Below, in pieces: positions 7,824-16,812 of a stretch of DNA of 64,000 nucleotides. Positions within the stretch are counted from its first letter, which is position 1, and each line of letters starts with the position of its first letter. Origin of the DNA: JAGQPD01 sp020426865 (GTDB lineage Bacteria > Planctomycetota > Planctomycetia > Pirellulales > Pirellulaceae); contig JAWKTN010000015.1 in assembly GCA_041399065.1 (NCBI GenBank), positions 6,338 to 70,337 on the forward strand, in the 5' to 3' direction. The notes under the pieces were generated by a model. It saw only the letters and a list, made by a program, of their open reading frames with translations, searched no databases and was not told the DNA's origin. The translations under genes were made by a program, and so were the position numbers.

Positions 7824-10800
7824 GTGGGCAGTCCACATCGCCAATTTACATTGATTAGTCTGCAGTTTCTTTTGCTTGTCGCCGCGTGCGCGCCGAGGGA
7901 ACCGGAGGGCGAAGTCGAGTCGAATGGGACGGAGGGACGCGACGAAGCGGTCACGGCGAACATAGGAGATCGGGATGCGGGCGAGTCATTGATCCGTCGC
8001 ACGAAGTTGAAGGATGGCGTGAAGGGAACTGGGTTTCGGCGTTTGACCGCCCGAGAGTCAGGAATCGATTTCGTCAATGCGTGGACGCCACCTCCCCAAT
8101 ATAAAGAAATGCTAGCGTTCACGGGTGCGGGTGCCGCGTTGGGAGATTACGATGCTGACGGATTGTGTGACATTTTCCTTACCAGGCCCTTTGGTGGTGC
8201 GCGTCTTTATCGCAATCTTGGTGACCTCAAATTCACCGATGTTACGGCCACGTCGGGGCTCGCGGGCGAAACCACGTGGTCCAGTGGTGCGTCCTTCGCC
8301 GATGTCGACGGGGACGGTGATTTAGACCTGTTCGTCTGCGGCTACGACACTGCTAATCGACTGTACATCAATTACGGCGACGGCACATTTTCCGAAGAAG
8401 GGGAGCGGCGCGGCGTCGACTTCGTCGGCTCGTCGGTCATGATTGCTTTCGCCGATTACGATAACGACGGGGACCTCGATGCGTACCTGGCGACGAACCG
8501 CTTTGTAAGCGAAGCCGAATCGCAAAAGATGATCGAACAAAACCATCAAGGACGCAAGTTCTACACGGTGAGGAACGGCCGCGTGGAAATCCTTCCCGAG
8601 GCGGAGGAAGTACTCGACGTGATCGCACTGCCGGGCGGTAAGAAGGTTAGTTTCGTTCGCACCGGCCAGTTCGCTCGGTTCTACGAGAACGACGGTAGGG
8701 GGTTTTTCACCGATGTCGGTGAACGGGTCGGTGTCCGAGAAACCGGGCTTACGCTTTCGGCAAGCTGGTGGGACTACAATGCCGACGGGTTCGCGGATCT
8801 CTATGTCGCAAACGATTTTTACGGATCCGATCGGTTGTATCATAACAATGGCGACGGGACGTTTCGGGATGTCGCCAATGAGTGTTTACCGGAGACGCCC
8901 TGGTTCTCCATGGGGACTTGCGTGGCCGACATCAACAACGATGGCCAGCTCGACCTGATAGCCACTGATATGTCGGGATCGACGCACTACAAAAGGCACC
9001 TCATCATGGGTGATCTATCCGACGAGTACTGGTTCATGGACACCTCGCAGCCGCGACAGATCCGACGCAACAGTCTCTTTGTCAACGTCGGACACGGACA
9101 TTTCATAGAGGCTGCTTGCCTGGCCGGTGTCGCGGATACCGATTGGACTTGGTCGCCAAAACTTGGTGATCTCGATTGCGACGGGTTCGTCGACCTGTTT
9201 ATTAGCAACGGCATGACACGGGACTGGCTTAACAGCGACTTGATCGCCCAATCCGAACGAGAAGGTCGCTTGGTTACCGAGGACGATTCGGAGCTGCGAC
9301 GTGATACGAATTTCGCCTTCCGGAATCGGGGTGATCTGCGATTCGACAATATTGGAGAAGCCTGGGCCCTGGCAGAGGCACGCGTCGGGTTCGCCGCGGC
9401 AATGGGGGACCTCGACAACGATGGCGATCTGGATCTCGTCGTAAACAACTTTGACGAAGAACCAAGCGTATTGCGCAACGACCTCGAAGTTGAAAACCGC
9501 GTGATCGTGCATTTGTTGGGCGACCGTAGCAATCGCCATGGGTTGGGGGCAATCGTCACGGCATCATCCGGTGAATGGCAACAGGCACAATACGTCACGG
9601 CATCCCGCGGCTTTATGGCCAGCGACACTCCAGTGGCACATTTTGGCTTGGGGGCGTTTTCGAAAATTGACCAGTTGACGGTCCGCTGGCCAAGCGGGAT
9701 TCAACAGACGATCAAAGACCTTGAGGCAAACTACGCTTACACAATTCGCGAAGGGGAAGCGGTAACCGTCCGCCAAGATAGTGCGTCTCTCAACAACGCG
9801 CCGCCCCACCCCCCCCTGTTCGTTCGCAATCATCAGCTTGCAGCTCGTCATGTCGAACAAACCTATGACGACTTTGGGCAACAGCCTTTGCTCCCCCGTA
9901 AGCTTTCGCAACTCGGCCCTGGGCTCGCCGTTGCCGACGTAAACGGTGATGGCGTGGAAGACCTCTTTGTGGGCGGGGGGACAGACTCACCGGGCAGCTT
10001 GTGGGTTAGTTCTGGAAACAGTTATCAGGACTCGCATGCCGAGTGTTTCGCCGAGCATCGACTCTGTGAAGATATGGGTGCGATATTTTTTGATGTCGAT
10101 AATGATGATGACATGGACCTGTATGTGGTCAGCGGCGGGGTCGAGTGTTCGCCGGGCTCGGAATTGCTACGCGACCGTTTGTATTTGAATTCCGGGAACG
10201 GACAATTCGTATTGGCGCCCACCGATGCACTCCCGGACGTGCGCGACAGTGGCGGATGCGTCGCGGCATGCGATTACGACCACGATGGTGATATCGATCT
10301 CTTCGTCGGCGGTCGTACCGTGCCGGGCAAATACCCTCTGCCGCCAACAAGCCGATTGCTTAGAAACGAAACCGATGCCGACTCGAACATCATACGGTTT
10401 GTCGAGGTAGCGGCAGGTCTGCCAGCCAGTTTGACCGCATCGGGGATGGTCACGTCGGCAGTATGGTCCGATGTTGACAACGACGGGCATTCCGATCTGC
10501 TGGTGACGTATGAGTGGGGACCGATCCGGTGCTTTCTCAACAAACAGGGGGCCTTGACCGAGGCAACAGTGGACGCGGGGTTGTCTGATGTGCTTGGTTG
10601 GTGGAACGGTATCACGGGGGGCGATATCGATAACGATGGCGATATGGACTTCGTCGTGACCAATTTCGGGTGGAATTCACCGTACTTCGCTGCCCGTGAC
10701 CAGCCGCTGTCCATCTATTACGGTGACTTCGGACATAACGATCGCATGCAGGTCGTGGAGACCATGCGGTCAGCCGACCGAGATCTCCCGCTGCGGCGAA

Positions 10801-11597
10801 AAGAAATGCTCCAGTCTCAACTGCCCTTTATTGCCGATCAGGTCCCGACCTATCATGACTACGCGATGGCAAGTATCGACACCATCCTAGGCGAATCCGT
10901 CGTCGCGGACGCGAACGTGTTGTCGGTGAACAACTTGTCGACCGGCGCGTTGATCAACGACGGCACCGGCCGATTTCACTTTCAACCGTTCCCCAGATTG
11001 GCACAGGTCGCCCCGTCGTTCGGCGCTCAGCTCGTAGACGTCGACGACGACGGATTCTTGGATGTCTATCTGGTTCAGAATTTTTCCATGCCCAACCGAG
11101 ATATCGGCCGCACTTGTGGCGGCGTTAGCCAGTTGTTAATTGGAAACGGTGACGGTACGTTCCAACCTATGACGCCCGCAAGCAGTGGATTGATTGTATC
11201 GGAAGATGCACGAAGTGTAATCGTGACCGATGCAAATCGCGATGGTTGGCCCGATTTTGTCGTCGGGGTCAATAACGATCACACGCAACTTTGGGAGCGA
11301 CGTTCGGAATCTGCATCTACGCCCGCCGGTGAGCTCGAACGGAAAGGGGCACTCGTCCGCTTGTCGGCGCCGGACGCGATTAAGATCGGTGCCAGAGTTA
11401 CTGTAAGGCATGCTGACGGGCGCACGCAATCACGTGAAGTCCACTGCGGAGAGGGTTATTTGAGCCAATCAACGCGCGATTTGTTCTTCACGGTCCTTCC
11501 ATCGCCCGTGCAGCAGATCGAGGTTCGCTGGGCGGACGGCCAGTCGTCTGTTAGCGACGTGCAAGATGGCCGGTTTCCCGCGATCATCACCCGATAA
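7824..11597 (+). CDS. CRTAC1-type FG-GAP/VCBS lipoprotein with two UnbV domains
   Basis: 1257 residues from a GTG start. The N-terminus has a hydrophobic stretch and a lipobox (LVAA-C22), so it should be a lipid-anchored exported protein. The body consists of many FG-GAP/VCBS blades with Ca-binding D-x-D-x-D-G-D-x-D-L loops (for example DVDGDGDLDLF and DIDNDGDMDF), forming at least one beta-propeller. An ASPIC/UnbV domain lies at about residues 570-650 (GLGAIVTAS, FGLG, VRWPSG). A second lies at the extreme C-terminus (GARVTVRHADG, VRWADG). Two complete propeller-plus-UnbV units in one chain explains the large size. Such proteins are abundant in planctomycetes and usually sit near sugar-utilisation genes; the molecular role is unknown. 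It is convergent with the kinase that follows. Confidence 0.85.
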   Translation: MGSPHRQFTLISLQFLLLVAACAPREPEGEVESNGTEGRDEAVTANIGDRDAGESLIRRTKLKDGVKGTGFRRLTARESGIDFVNAWTPPPQYKEMLAFTGAGAALGDYDADGLCDIFLTRPFGGARLYRNLGDLKFTDVTATSGLAGETTWSSGASFADVDGDGDLDLFVCGYDTANRLYINYGDGTFSEEGERRGVDFVGSSVMIAFADYDNDGDLDAYLATNRFVSEAESQKMIEQNHQGRKFYTVRNGRVEILPEAEEVLDVIALPGGKKVSFVRTGQFARFYENDGRGFFTDVGERVGVRETGLTLSASWWDYNADGFADLYVANDFYGSDRLYHNNGDGTFRDVANECLPETPWFSMGTCVADINNDGQLDLIATDMSGSTHYKRHLIMGDLSDEYWFMDTSQPRQIRRNSLFVNVGHGHFIEAACLAGVADTDWTWSPKLGDLDCDGFVDLFISNGMTRDWLNSDLIAQSEREGRLVTEDDSELRRDTNFAFRNRGDLRFDNIGEAWALAEARVGFAAAMGDLDNDGDLDLVVNNFDEEPSVLRNDLEVENRVIVHLLGDRSNRHGLGAIVTASSGEWQQAQYVTASRGFMASDTPVAHFGLGAFSKIDQLTVRWPSGIQQTIKDLEANYAYTIREGEAVTVRQDSASLNNAPPHPPLFVRNHQLAARHVEQTYDDFGQQPLLPRKLSQLGPGLAVADVNGDGVEDLFVGGGTDSPGSLWVSSGNSYQDSHAECFAEHRLCEDMGAIFFDVDNDDDMDLYVVSGGVECSPGSELLRDRLYLNSGNGQFVLAPTDALPDVRDSGGCVAACDYDHDGDIDLFVGGRTVPGKYPLPPTSRLLRNETDADSNIIRFVEVAAGLPASLTASGMVTSAVWSDVDNDGHSDLLVTYEWGPIRCFLNKQGALTEATVDAGLSDVLGWWNGITGGDIDNDGDMDFVVTNFGWNSPYFAARDQPLSIYYGDFGHNDRMQVVETMRSADRDLPLRRKEMLQSQLPFIADQVPTYHDYAMASIDTILGESVVADANVLSVNNLSTGALINDGTGRFHFQPFPRLAQVAPSFGAQLVDVDDDGFLDVYLVQNFSMPNRDIGRTCGGVSQLLIGNGDGTFQPMTPASSGLIVSEDARSVIVTDANRDGWPDFVVGVNNDHTQLWERRSESASTPAGELERKGALVRLSAPDAIKIGARVTVRHADGRTQSREVHCGEGYLSQSTRDLFFTVLPSPVQQIEVRWADGQSSVSDVQDGRFPAIITR

Positions 11598-11605
11598 GAC
11601 GTTCG

Positions 11606-12568
11606 CTACGGGCGAAGATCTTCCGGTATCTGGGGAGTCGCCCCGGCTTGCGAACAGACATAAGACGCCAGGCGACTTGCACGCCGATTGATGGTGTGCA
11701 ACGGTTCGTCACTTAACAGGCCCATGGCCAATGCCGCGGTGAAGGCATCGCCCGCCCCGACGGTGTCGACAACTTCGGTCGGAATGCCTACCGATTCGTC
11801 GAGCTCGGAGCCACGCAATAGCACCGCACCGTCGGAACCGCGAGTAAATGCAATACATTGTAGGCCATAACGCGTCTGCAGCTGCCCCAACGCATCGTGC
11901 AGATCCCCGTGGATGCCGCAAAGCTGCATGAGTATCGGCAACTCCTCGTCGTTTAGCTTCAGCACGTTTGCCAATTCCAACGACCGGAGGATTGTCTCGG
12001 TGGTGTAGAATGGCGGACGAAGATTGATATCGAAGATGCGGACGGCACTGGAAGAAGTTGCCGCCACAAACGTCTGGATGGCGTCTCGCGACCTGTCCGA
12101 ACGTTGCGCCAGAGTACCAAAGCAAACCAGGTCCAACGACCTGGCAATGTCCGTCCACGCGTTATCGCACACAAAATTGTCCCAGGCCGTGTCGGCGGCG
12201 AATTCGTAAGTAGGCTTTCCTTGGCTGTCAAGATGAACCGTGACGGTTCCTGTTACTTCATCAGCGGACCTTACCTGTGTGACATCGACGTCGTGCGACA
12301 CGAGTGATGAAATTGCTCGCTGCCCCAAGTCATCCTTACCTACGGCGCCGACCATGAACACGTCCGCAAACGGCTTGGACAAGGCCGCGGCCATGCAGGC
12401 AAAGTTCGCGGGAGCACCTCCGAATCTCGGGCCATCAGGAAAGACATCCCAGAGAATTTCTCCAAGGCCGGCGATTCGCTTCCGCGGATTCAATGTTCCT
12501 CGTACTCCCTTTTGCTGGCGAGCCTGTTTGCGTAAGATTGTTGTCTGCATCGGCAAAAATGTGGCCAC
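11606..12568 (-). CDS. PfkB-family sugar kinase (fructokinase-like)
   Basis: Up to 320 residues. The family N-terminal motif GEILWDVFPDGPRFGGAPANFA binds the sugar, and VDTVGAGDAFTAALA carries the catalytic aspartate and anion hole of the ribokinase/PfkB fold. It phosphorylates a sugar, most likely fructose or a related ketose, in the cytoplasm. The GTG at 12568 gives an unusually long basic N-terminus. The conserved part only begins at RIAGLGEI, so the true start may be the ATG at 12550 or a TTG near 12493 behind a GAGGA. The gene is divergent from the beta-helix glycosidase-like gene, 141 bp away. Confidence 0.85.
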   Translation of the reverse strand: MATFLPMQTTILRKQARQQKGVRGTLNPRKRIAGLGEILWDVFPDGPRFGGAPANFACMAAALSKPFADVFMVGAVGKDDLGQRAISSLVSHDVDVTQVRSADEVTGTVTVHLDSQGKPTYEFAADTAWDNFVCDNAWTDIARSLDLVCFGTLAQRSDRSRDAIQTFVAATSSSAVRIFDINLRPPFYTTETILRSLELANVLKLNDEELPILMQLCGIHGDLHDALGQLQTRYGLQCIAFTRGSDGAVLLRGSELDESVGIPTEVVDTVGAGDAFTAALAMGLLSDEPLHTINRRASRLASYVCSQAGATPQIPEDLRP

Positions 12569-12709
12569 AGACGCGGGCGTCGAATGCCCGACAGCCCCTG
12601 AATTGTAGTGGATTGCGATTGGCCGCGAAACAGGGTGCGACAGACATGGGCCGGACAGCGCTACGTTCCGTCACGGCTGTGTTGCGTCACGGTCGAAAGA
12701 AAGAAATCA

Positions 12710-14737
12710 ATGTCGAAACCAATCAGAATCGCGGTCGTTCTTCTGTTCACTACCTTGATCAGTGCATCAGGCAAGGAGCTCTACGTATCGCCAGACGGCG
12801 ATGACGGTAACGATGGTACCGCTAGCGCTCCGCTGCGCACGTTCAAGGCGGCACAGCTTCGGGCGAGGGCAGATGAAGCTGCGGATATCATCTTTCGACG
12901 TGGAGTCTACTACTTACCAGAAACGATTGTGCTCACGGTCGAGGATTCGCATAGGAATTTCTCTGCGTTTCGCGGCGAACCGGTGGTCATCAGCGGTGGT
13001 CAGCGGCTCATGCTATCCTGGCAAAGCTACCGGGATGGGGTGTTTCAGGCAAACACTCCTCCCGGGACGGAAATGGACCAGCTGTTCGTCAATGGGCAAT
13101 TGCAGCATATGGCGCGATATCCCAACTTCGACTCGACGGCACGCCCGTATAACGGAGCTGCGGCAGATGCCTTCAGTCCACAACGCGCTGCGGCGTGGGC
13201 CAATCCTCGGGGAGGTTACGTTCACGCCATGCACCGCGCGCATTGGGGCGGATACCATTATTTGATCACGGGCAAGAATGAACTTGGTGAAGTTACGTAC
13301 GAAGGTGGCTGGCAGAACAACCGACAGATGGGAATGCATCCCAACGACCGAATGGTAGAAAACATTTTTGAAGAGTTGGACGCGCCGGGCGAATGGTATC
13401 ACGACAACGCGACATCGACACTGTATTTCTATCCTCCGGAGGGCATGGACCTAGCGCATGCGTCGATCGAGACCGTACGATTGCGACATCTGATCGAGAT
13501 TCGTGGTGACCGCGACGATCCTGTCCGAGGAGTGAATCTTCAGGGATTCGTCATGAAACACGCGTCACGCTCATTCATGGAAGTGAAGGAGCCGCTCTTG
13601 CGCAGCGATTGGACCATTTACCGCGGTGGTGCCGTTCTTTTTCATGGAACGGAAGACTGCACCGTCGCGAATTGTGAATTCGACCAATTGGGTGGCAACG
13701 CCATATTTGTGGATAAATTCAATCGCCGTGTGGGGATTAAATCGTGTGACATTCATGATACAGGGGCAAGTGCGATTGCCTTCGTCGGCGATCCGACATC
13801 GGTCCGCAACCCGTTGTTCGAATACAACCAGCGACAGTCGTATCAGCAGATCGACAAGACTCCGGGGCCGAAAGACGAGAATTTCCCGGCCGATTGCACC
13901 GTCGAGGACTGCTTGATTCGCCATGTCGGGGGCACCGAAAAACAGGCGACCGGTATCCAGATCTCAATGTCGAAGCGAATCACGGTCCGGCACTGCTCGA
14001 TCTACGATGCATCCCGCGCCGGGATAAATATCAGCGAAGGAACATTTGGCGGTCACTTAATCGAACACTGTGACGTGTTTGATACGGTACGTGAGACGGG
14101 TGATCACGGGAGTTTCAATTCATGGGGCCGTGACCGGTTCTGGGGCCTGCAGGATGCACCACACGATGAGCTTCCGGAGTTGGCCCGACTTGACGCCAGC
14201 GATACAACGATCCTTCGTAACAATCGCTGGCGCTGCGACCACGGCTGGGATGTAGATCTTGACGACGGTTCGTCGAATTTCGAGATCTACAACAACCTGT
14301 TCCTCAACGGTGGTCTCAAGCTGCGGGAAGGGTTTCATCGCCGCGTCTACAACAATATTGCAGTCAACAATACACTGCATCCGCATGTCTGGTATGATAA
14401 CAGCCAAGACATTGTCACCGGCAACATTTTCATGGGAGCATATCGACCCGCCGGCGGGATGCCGGATGGCAAATGGGGAAAACAAATCGATCGCAACCTT
14501 TTCACAACGAGCGATGCCGATCGCGATAGGTTTCGGCAACATGGTTGCGATGAACATAGCGTCGTGGGAGACGCAATGTTCGTCGACGCCGAACGCGGCG
14601 ACTATCGCGTCCGCAATGGATCACCGGCTCTCTCGATCGGCTTCAAGAATTTTCCTATGGACAGCTTCGGCGTCCTGTCAGCGCCGCTCCGCGCGAAAGC
14701 TCGCAAGCCGCAACTCCCTCAGTTGGAAACGAAATAG
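12710..14737 (+). CDS. Secreted right-handed beta-helix protein, GH141-like
   Basis: 675 residues from ATG 12710. The upstream 34 codons of the open frame lack coding character, and a signal peptide (MSKPIRIAVVLLFTTLISASG) starts exactly here. The mature protein opens with LYVSPDGDDGNDGTASAPLR and then PVVISGG, the typical start of GH141/GH120-type beta-helix glycosidases. Parallel beta-helix repeats fill about residues 250-620 (CTVEDCLIRHVGG, ITVRHCSIYDASRAGINIS). In Bacteroides thetaiotaomicron a GH141 enzyme is an alpha-L-fucosidase acting on rhamnogalacturonan-II. With L-fuconate dehydratase nearby, fucose release is a reasonable guess. Exact substrate is not proven, and other beta-helix families remain possible. 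Confidence 0.7.
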   Translation: MSKPIRIAVVLLFTTLISASGKELYVSPDGDDGNDGTASAPLRTFKAAQLRARADEAADIIFRRGVYYLPETIVLTVEDSHRNFSAFRGEPVVISGGQRLMLSWQSYRDGVFQANTPPGTEMDQLFVNGQLQHMARYPNFDSTARPYNGAAADAFSPQRAAAWANPRGGYVHAMHRAHWGGYHYLITGKNELGEVTYEGGWQNNRQMGMHPNDRMVENIFEELDAPGEWYHDNATSTLYFYPPEGMDLAHASIETVRLRHLIEIRGDRDDPVRGVNLQGFVMKHASRSFMEVKEPLLRSDWTIYRGGAVLFHGTEDCTVANCEFDQLGGNAIFVDKFNRRVGIKSCDIHDTGASAIAFVGDPTSVRNPLFEYNQRQSYQQIDKTPGPKDENFPADCTVEDCLIRHVGGTEKQATGIQISMSKRITVRHCSIYDASRAGINISEGTFGGHLIEHCDVFDTVRETGDHGSFNSWGRDRFWGLQDAPHDELPELARLDASDTTILRNNRWRCDHGWDVDLDDGSSNFEIYNNLFLNGGLKLREGFHRRVYNNIAVNNTLHPHVWYDNSQDIVTGNIFMGAYRPAGGMPDGKWGKQIDRNLFTTSDADRDRFRQHGCDEHSVVGDAMFVDAERGDYRVRNGSPALSIGFKNFPMDSFGVLSAPLRAKARKPQLPQLETK

Positions 14738-14778
14738 ACTAATGGACAGCTCGCAAGACGAAACCGATCAATCCCAGA

Positions 14779-16158
14779 TCAGGCGGCGCCGGCGGGTGCT
14801 CGATGCTTATTTCCCTTGCGATGTCGACGTGCACCGTTTTTGGCGGATGTGGGGCGATGCCGGGACGGCTTGCCTGGTTTACCTTTGCGCCAAGGGCGAG
14901 GTTTCTGATCGCCCGATTTCGATCGCCACTTGGCCGATTTGAACACAACTTCTTCGGTAGGCTCAAATCCTTCGACAGTCGGTTCCACTTGGATTGCGAG
15001 TTTTATCAGGCGTTCGATTTGGCGCAATAGCCCGTGTTCGTCACCCGCACAGAACGAGATGGCGACGCCATCGGCACCCGCCCGTGCGGTTCTGCCAATC
15101 CGATGGACGTACGTTTCTGGCACGTCGGGCATATCAAAGTTGACGACGTGCGAAATATCGTTGACGTTGAGTCCTCGAGCGGCAACGTCCGTGGCCACGA
15201 GAATCGGCGGATTCTTGCTCTTGAATTGCGCCAGCGACCGGGACCTCGCGGATTGGCTTTTGTCACCATGGATGGAGACGGCGCGCAGCCCCGCCTTGTC
15301 GAGTTGCTTGGCGATCATATCGGCGCCAGCCTTCGTGCGGCTGAAGACGAGCGTGCGGGATCGCGGTATTTCGGTAAGTAGTTGCACCAACAGTTCGGAC
15401 TTGCGTTTGCGATCGACAAAGTGGACCGATTGCTTGATCTTATCGACAGGTGTCGAGGCAGGGCCAATCTGAATGGTGGCCGGTTGATTCAGCCAGCGTT
15501 GTGCCAACTGCCGGATTTCGTCGGGCATGGTGGCCGACAGCATCAATGTCTGGCGATTGGTGGGCACTGCAGCGATGATCTGTTCCAGTGCAGGGAGAAA
15601 GCCCATGTCGAGCATCTGGTCGGCTTCATCGAGGACAAGTATTTCAATCTGCGACAGGTCGATATGCCCTTGCCCCATCAGGTCGAGCAAACGGCCCGGG
15701 GTTGCTACCAGTGTATCGACGCCATCGCGTAGGTCACGCACTTGGCGAAACTGTGACACGCCTCCATAAACAACTGTATGCCGCAACGACGTGAACCTGC
15801 CATATCGCGACAGACTATCAGAGATCTGATCGGCCAGTTCCCGTGTCGGCGCCAGGACCAAAGACCGCAACGGTCGCCAAGGTCTCGCCGGCCGCTTCCC
15901 TCCCCACCGATTTCGCTTCTTGGGTTTCGGGACATGTCTTTGTTCTGGCGGCAAGGACGCTTGTAGGCGTTCAAGCATGGGCAGCGTAAAGGCGGCCGTC
16001 TTGCCCGTCCCTGTTTGGGCGCAGGCCATCAGGTCACGTCCCTGTAGAACGACCGGGATCGCTTGCGCTTGAATGGGAGTCGCAAATTCGTAATTCAAAG
16101 CGGTTGTAGCGCGCAAGATGGGCTCGGATAGTCCGAGATCAGACAGATTCTGTTTCAC
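14779..16158 (-). CDS. rhlE: DEAD-box RNA helicase, RhlE group
   Basis: 459 residues with all helicase motifs in order: Q motif (PTPIQ-type, here ATPIQAQAIP), motif I AQTGTGKTAAF, Ia PTRELADQI, II VLDEADQMLDMGF, III LSATMP, and the C-terminal HRIGRTARAG. A basic tail of about 80 residues (KPRPWRKGKPGKPSRHR) should bind RNA. It remodels RNA or ribosome-assembly intermediates. The start is a GTG with AAGGA 8 nt upstream. That ribosome site is one half of the palindrome CCTTAAGG (16168-16175), whose other half serves a small divergent frame. Confidence 0.93.
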   Translation of the reverse strand: MKQNLSDLGLSEPILRATTALNYEFATPIQAQAIPVVLQGRDLMACAQTGTGKTAAFTLPMLERLQASLPPEQRHVPKPKKRNRWGGKRPARPWRPLRSLVLAPTRELADQISDSLSRYGRFTSLRHTVVYGGVSQFRQVRDLRDGVDTLVATPGRLLDLMGQGHIDLSQIEILVLDEADQMLDMGFLPALEQIIAAVPTNRQTLMLSATMPDEIRQLAQRWLNQPATIQIGPASTPVDKIKQSVHFVDRKRKSELLVQLLTEIPRSRTLVFSRTKAGADMIAKQLDKAGLRAVSIHGDKSQSARSRSLAQFKSKNPPILVATDVAARGLNVNDISHVVNFDMPDVPETYVHRIGRTARAGADGVAISFCAGDEHGLLRQIERLIKLAIQVEPTVEGFEPTEEVVFKSAKWRSKSGDQKPRPWRKGKPGKPSRHRPTSAKNGARRHRKGNKHRAPAGAA

Positions 16159-16184
16159 TTATTCATTCCTTAAGGAGATTGACA

Positions 16185-16313
16185 ATGCCGACCAACATCC
16201 AGCGGAGGTCGAGCACGCGCGAAGCCCACGGCATGGCAACGGGAAATTCGCGACGAGGAGCAAGAATGTCAATCCGGAAAGAGAATGAAAGCGGTCAGGC
16301 CGACTTCATTTAA
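16185..16313 (+). CDS. Possible 42-residue basic peptide divergent from rhlE
   Basis: A short frame, ATG 16185 to TAA 16311, preceded by TAAGGAG 7 nt upstream. The product is basic and unstructured-looking (begins MPTNIQRRSSTREAH), with no known match. Support is limited to the ribosome site, which is shared as a palindrome with rhlE. It may be a chance frame in the rhlE leader. Confidence 0.3.
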   Translation: MPTNIQRRSSTREAHGMATGNSRRGARMSIRKENESGQADFI

Positions 16314-16564
16314 ATTCAAGAGACTTCATCCGGCATGAACCGGACTGCCGGCAATGCGCGCAAGGTCTTACTCCCTTACATTATGTGGCAGCATAGCAGA
16401 GCCGAAATACCGTACAAGCCCAAATTTGCCAAACCTATCCCCGAACCTCCCCCAAAAAAACAGCGCACCGACCTCTGGCCCTACGGATTACCCGGAATAT
16501 CCACAATTCGCCAATTCATGTGCGAATTCCCAAAATCAGAAGGGGCAATTCGTCGGCACATGCC

Positions 16565-16589
16565 GAATACCTCGAGGTTCGAGGTATTC
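16565..16589. repeat. Perfect inverted repeat GAATACCTCGA/TCGAGGTATTC
   Basis: 11-bp arms with a 3-nt loop (GGT). A related palindrome built on AATACCT/AGGTATT lies at 43154-43176, suggesting a dispersed intergenic element. No T tract follows it. Confidence 0.55.
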
Positions 16590-16682
16590 AGGCCGCTAGC
16601 GACGAAATTCTTCACGGCTTCTTCATGGAAGTTGTGCATGATTCCTTGTTGTTTTTTGATCTGTTAGTCTATCAGGGGAGCG

Positions 16683-16710
16683 ATCGCCTCGACCAAATCG
16701 CCTCGACCAA
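16683..16710. repeat. 14-bp tandem duplication
   Basis: Two perfect adjacent copies of ATCGCCTCGACCAA in the phoD upstream region. Confidence 0.7.
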
Positions 16711-16812
16711 CACGATTGGTGCAACACGGGGTCTCCCGCCGGTTCGTCCGTCATCGAGGACTTGGTGTTAGTGCCGTACATGAGACTGACCAGAAATAGG
16801 GGAATGAAAACG

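Larger units (their letters stand above)
16314..16812. other. Intergenic with palindrome and tandem repeat
   Basis: About 500 bp without a convincing gene. It contains a 25-nt palindrome (16565-16589) and a 14-bp tandem duplication (16683-16710), listed separately. Frames here have no ribosome site or recognisable product. Confidence 0.4.
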
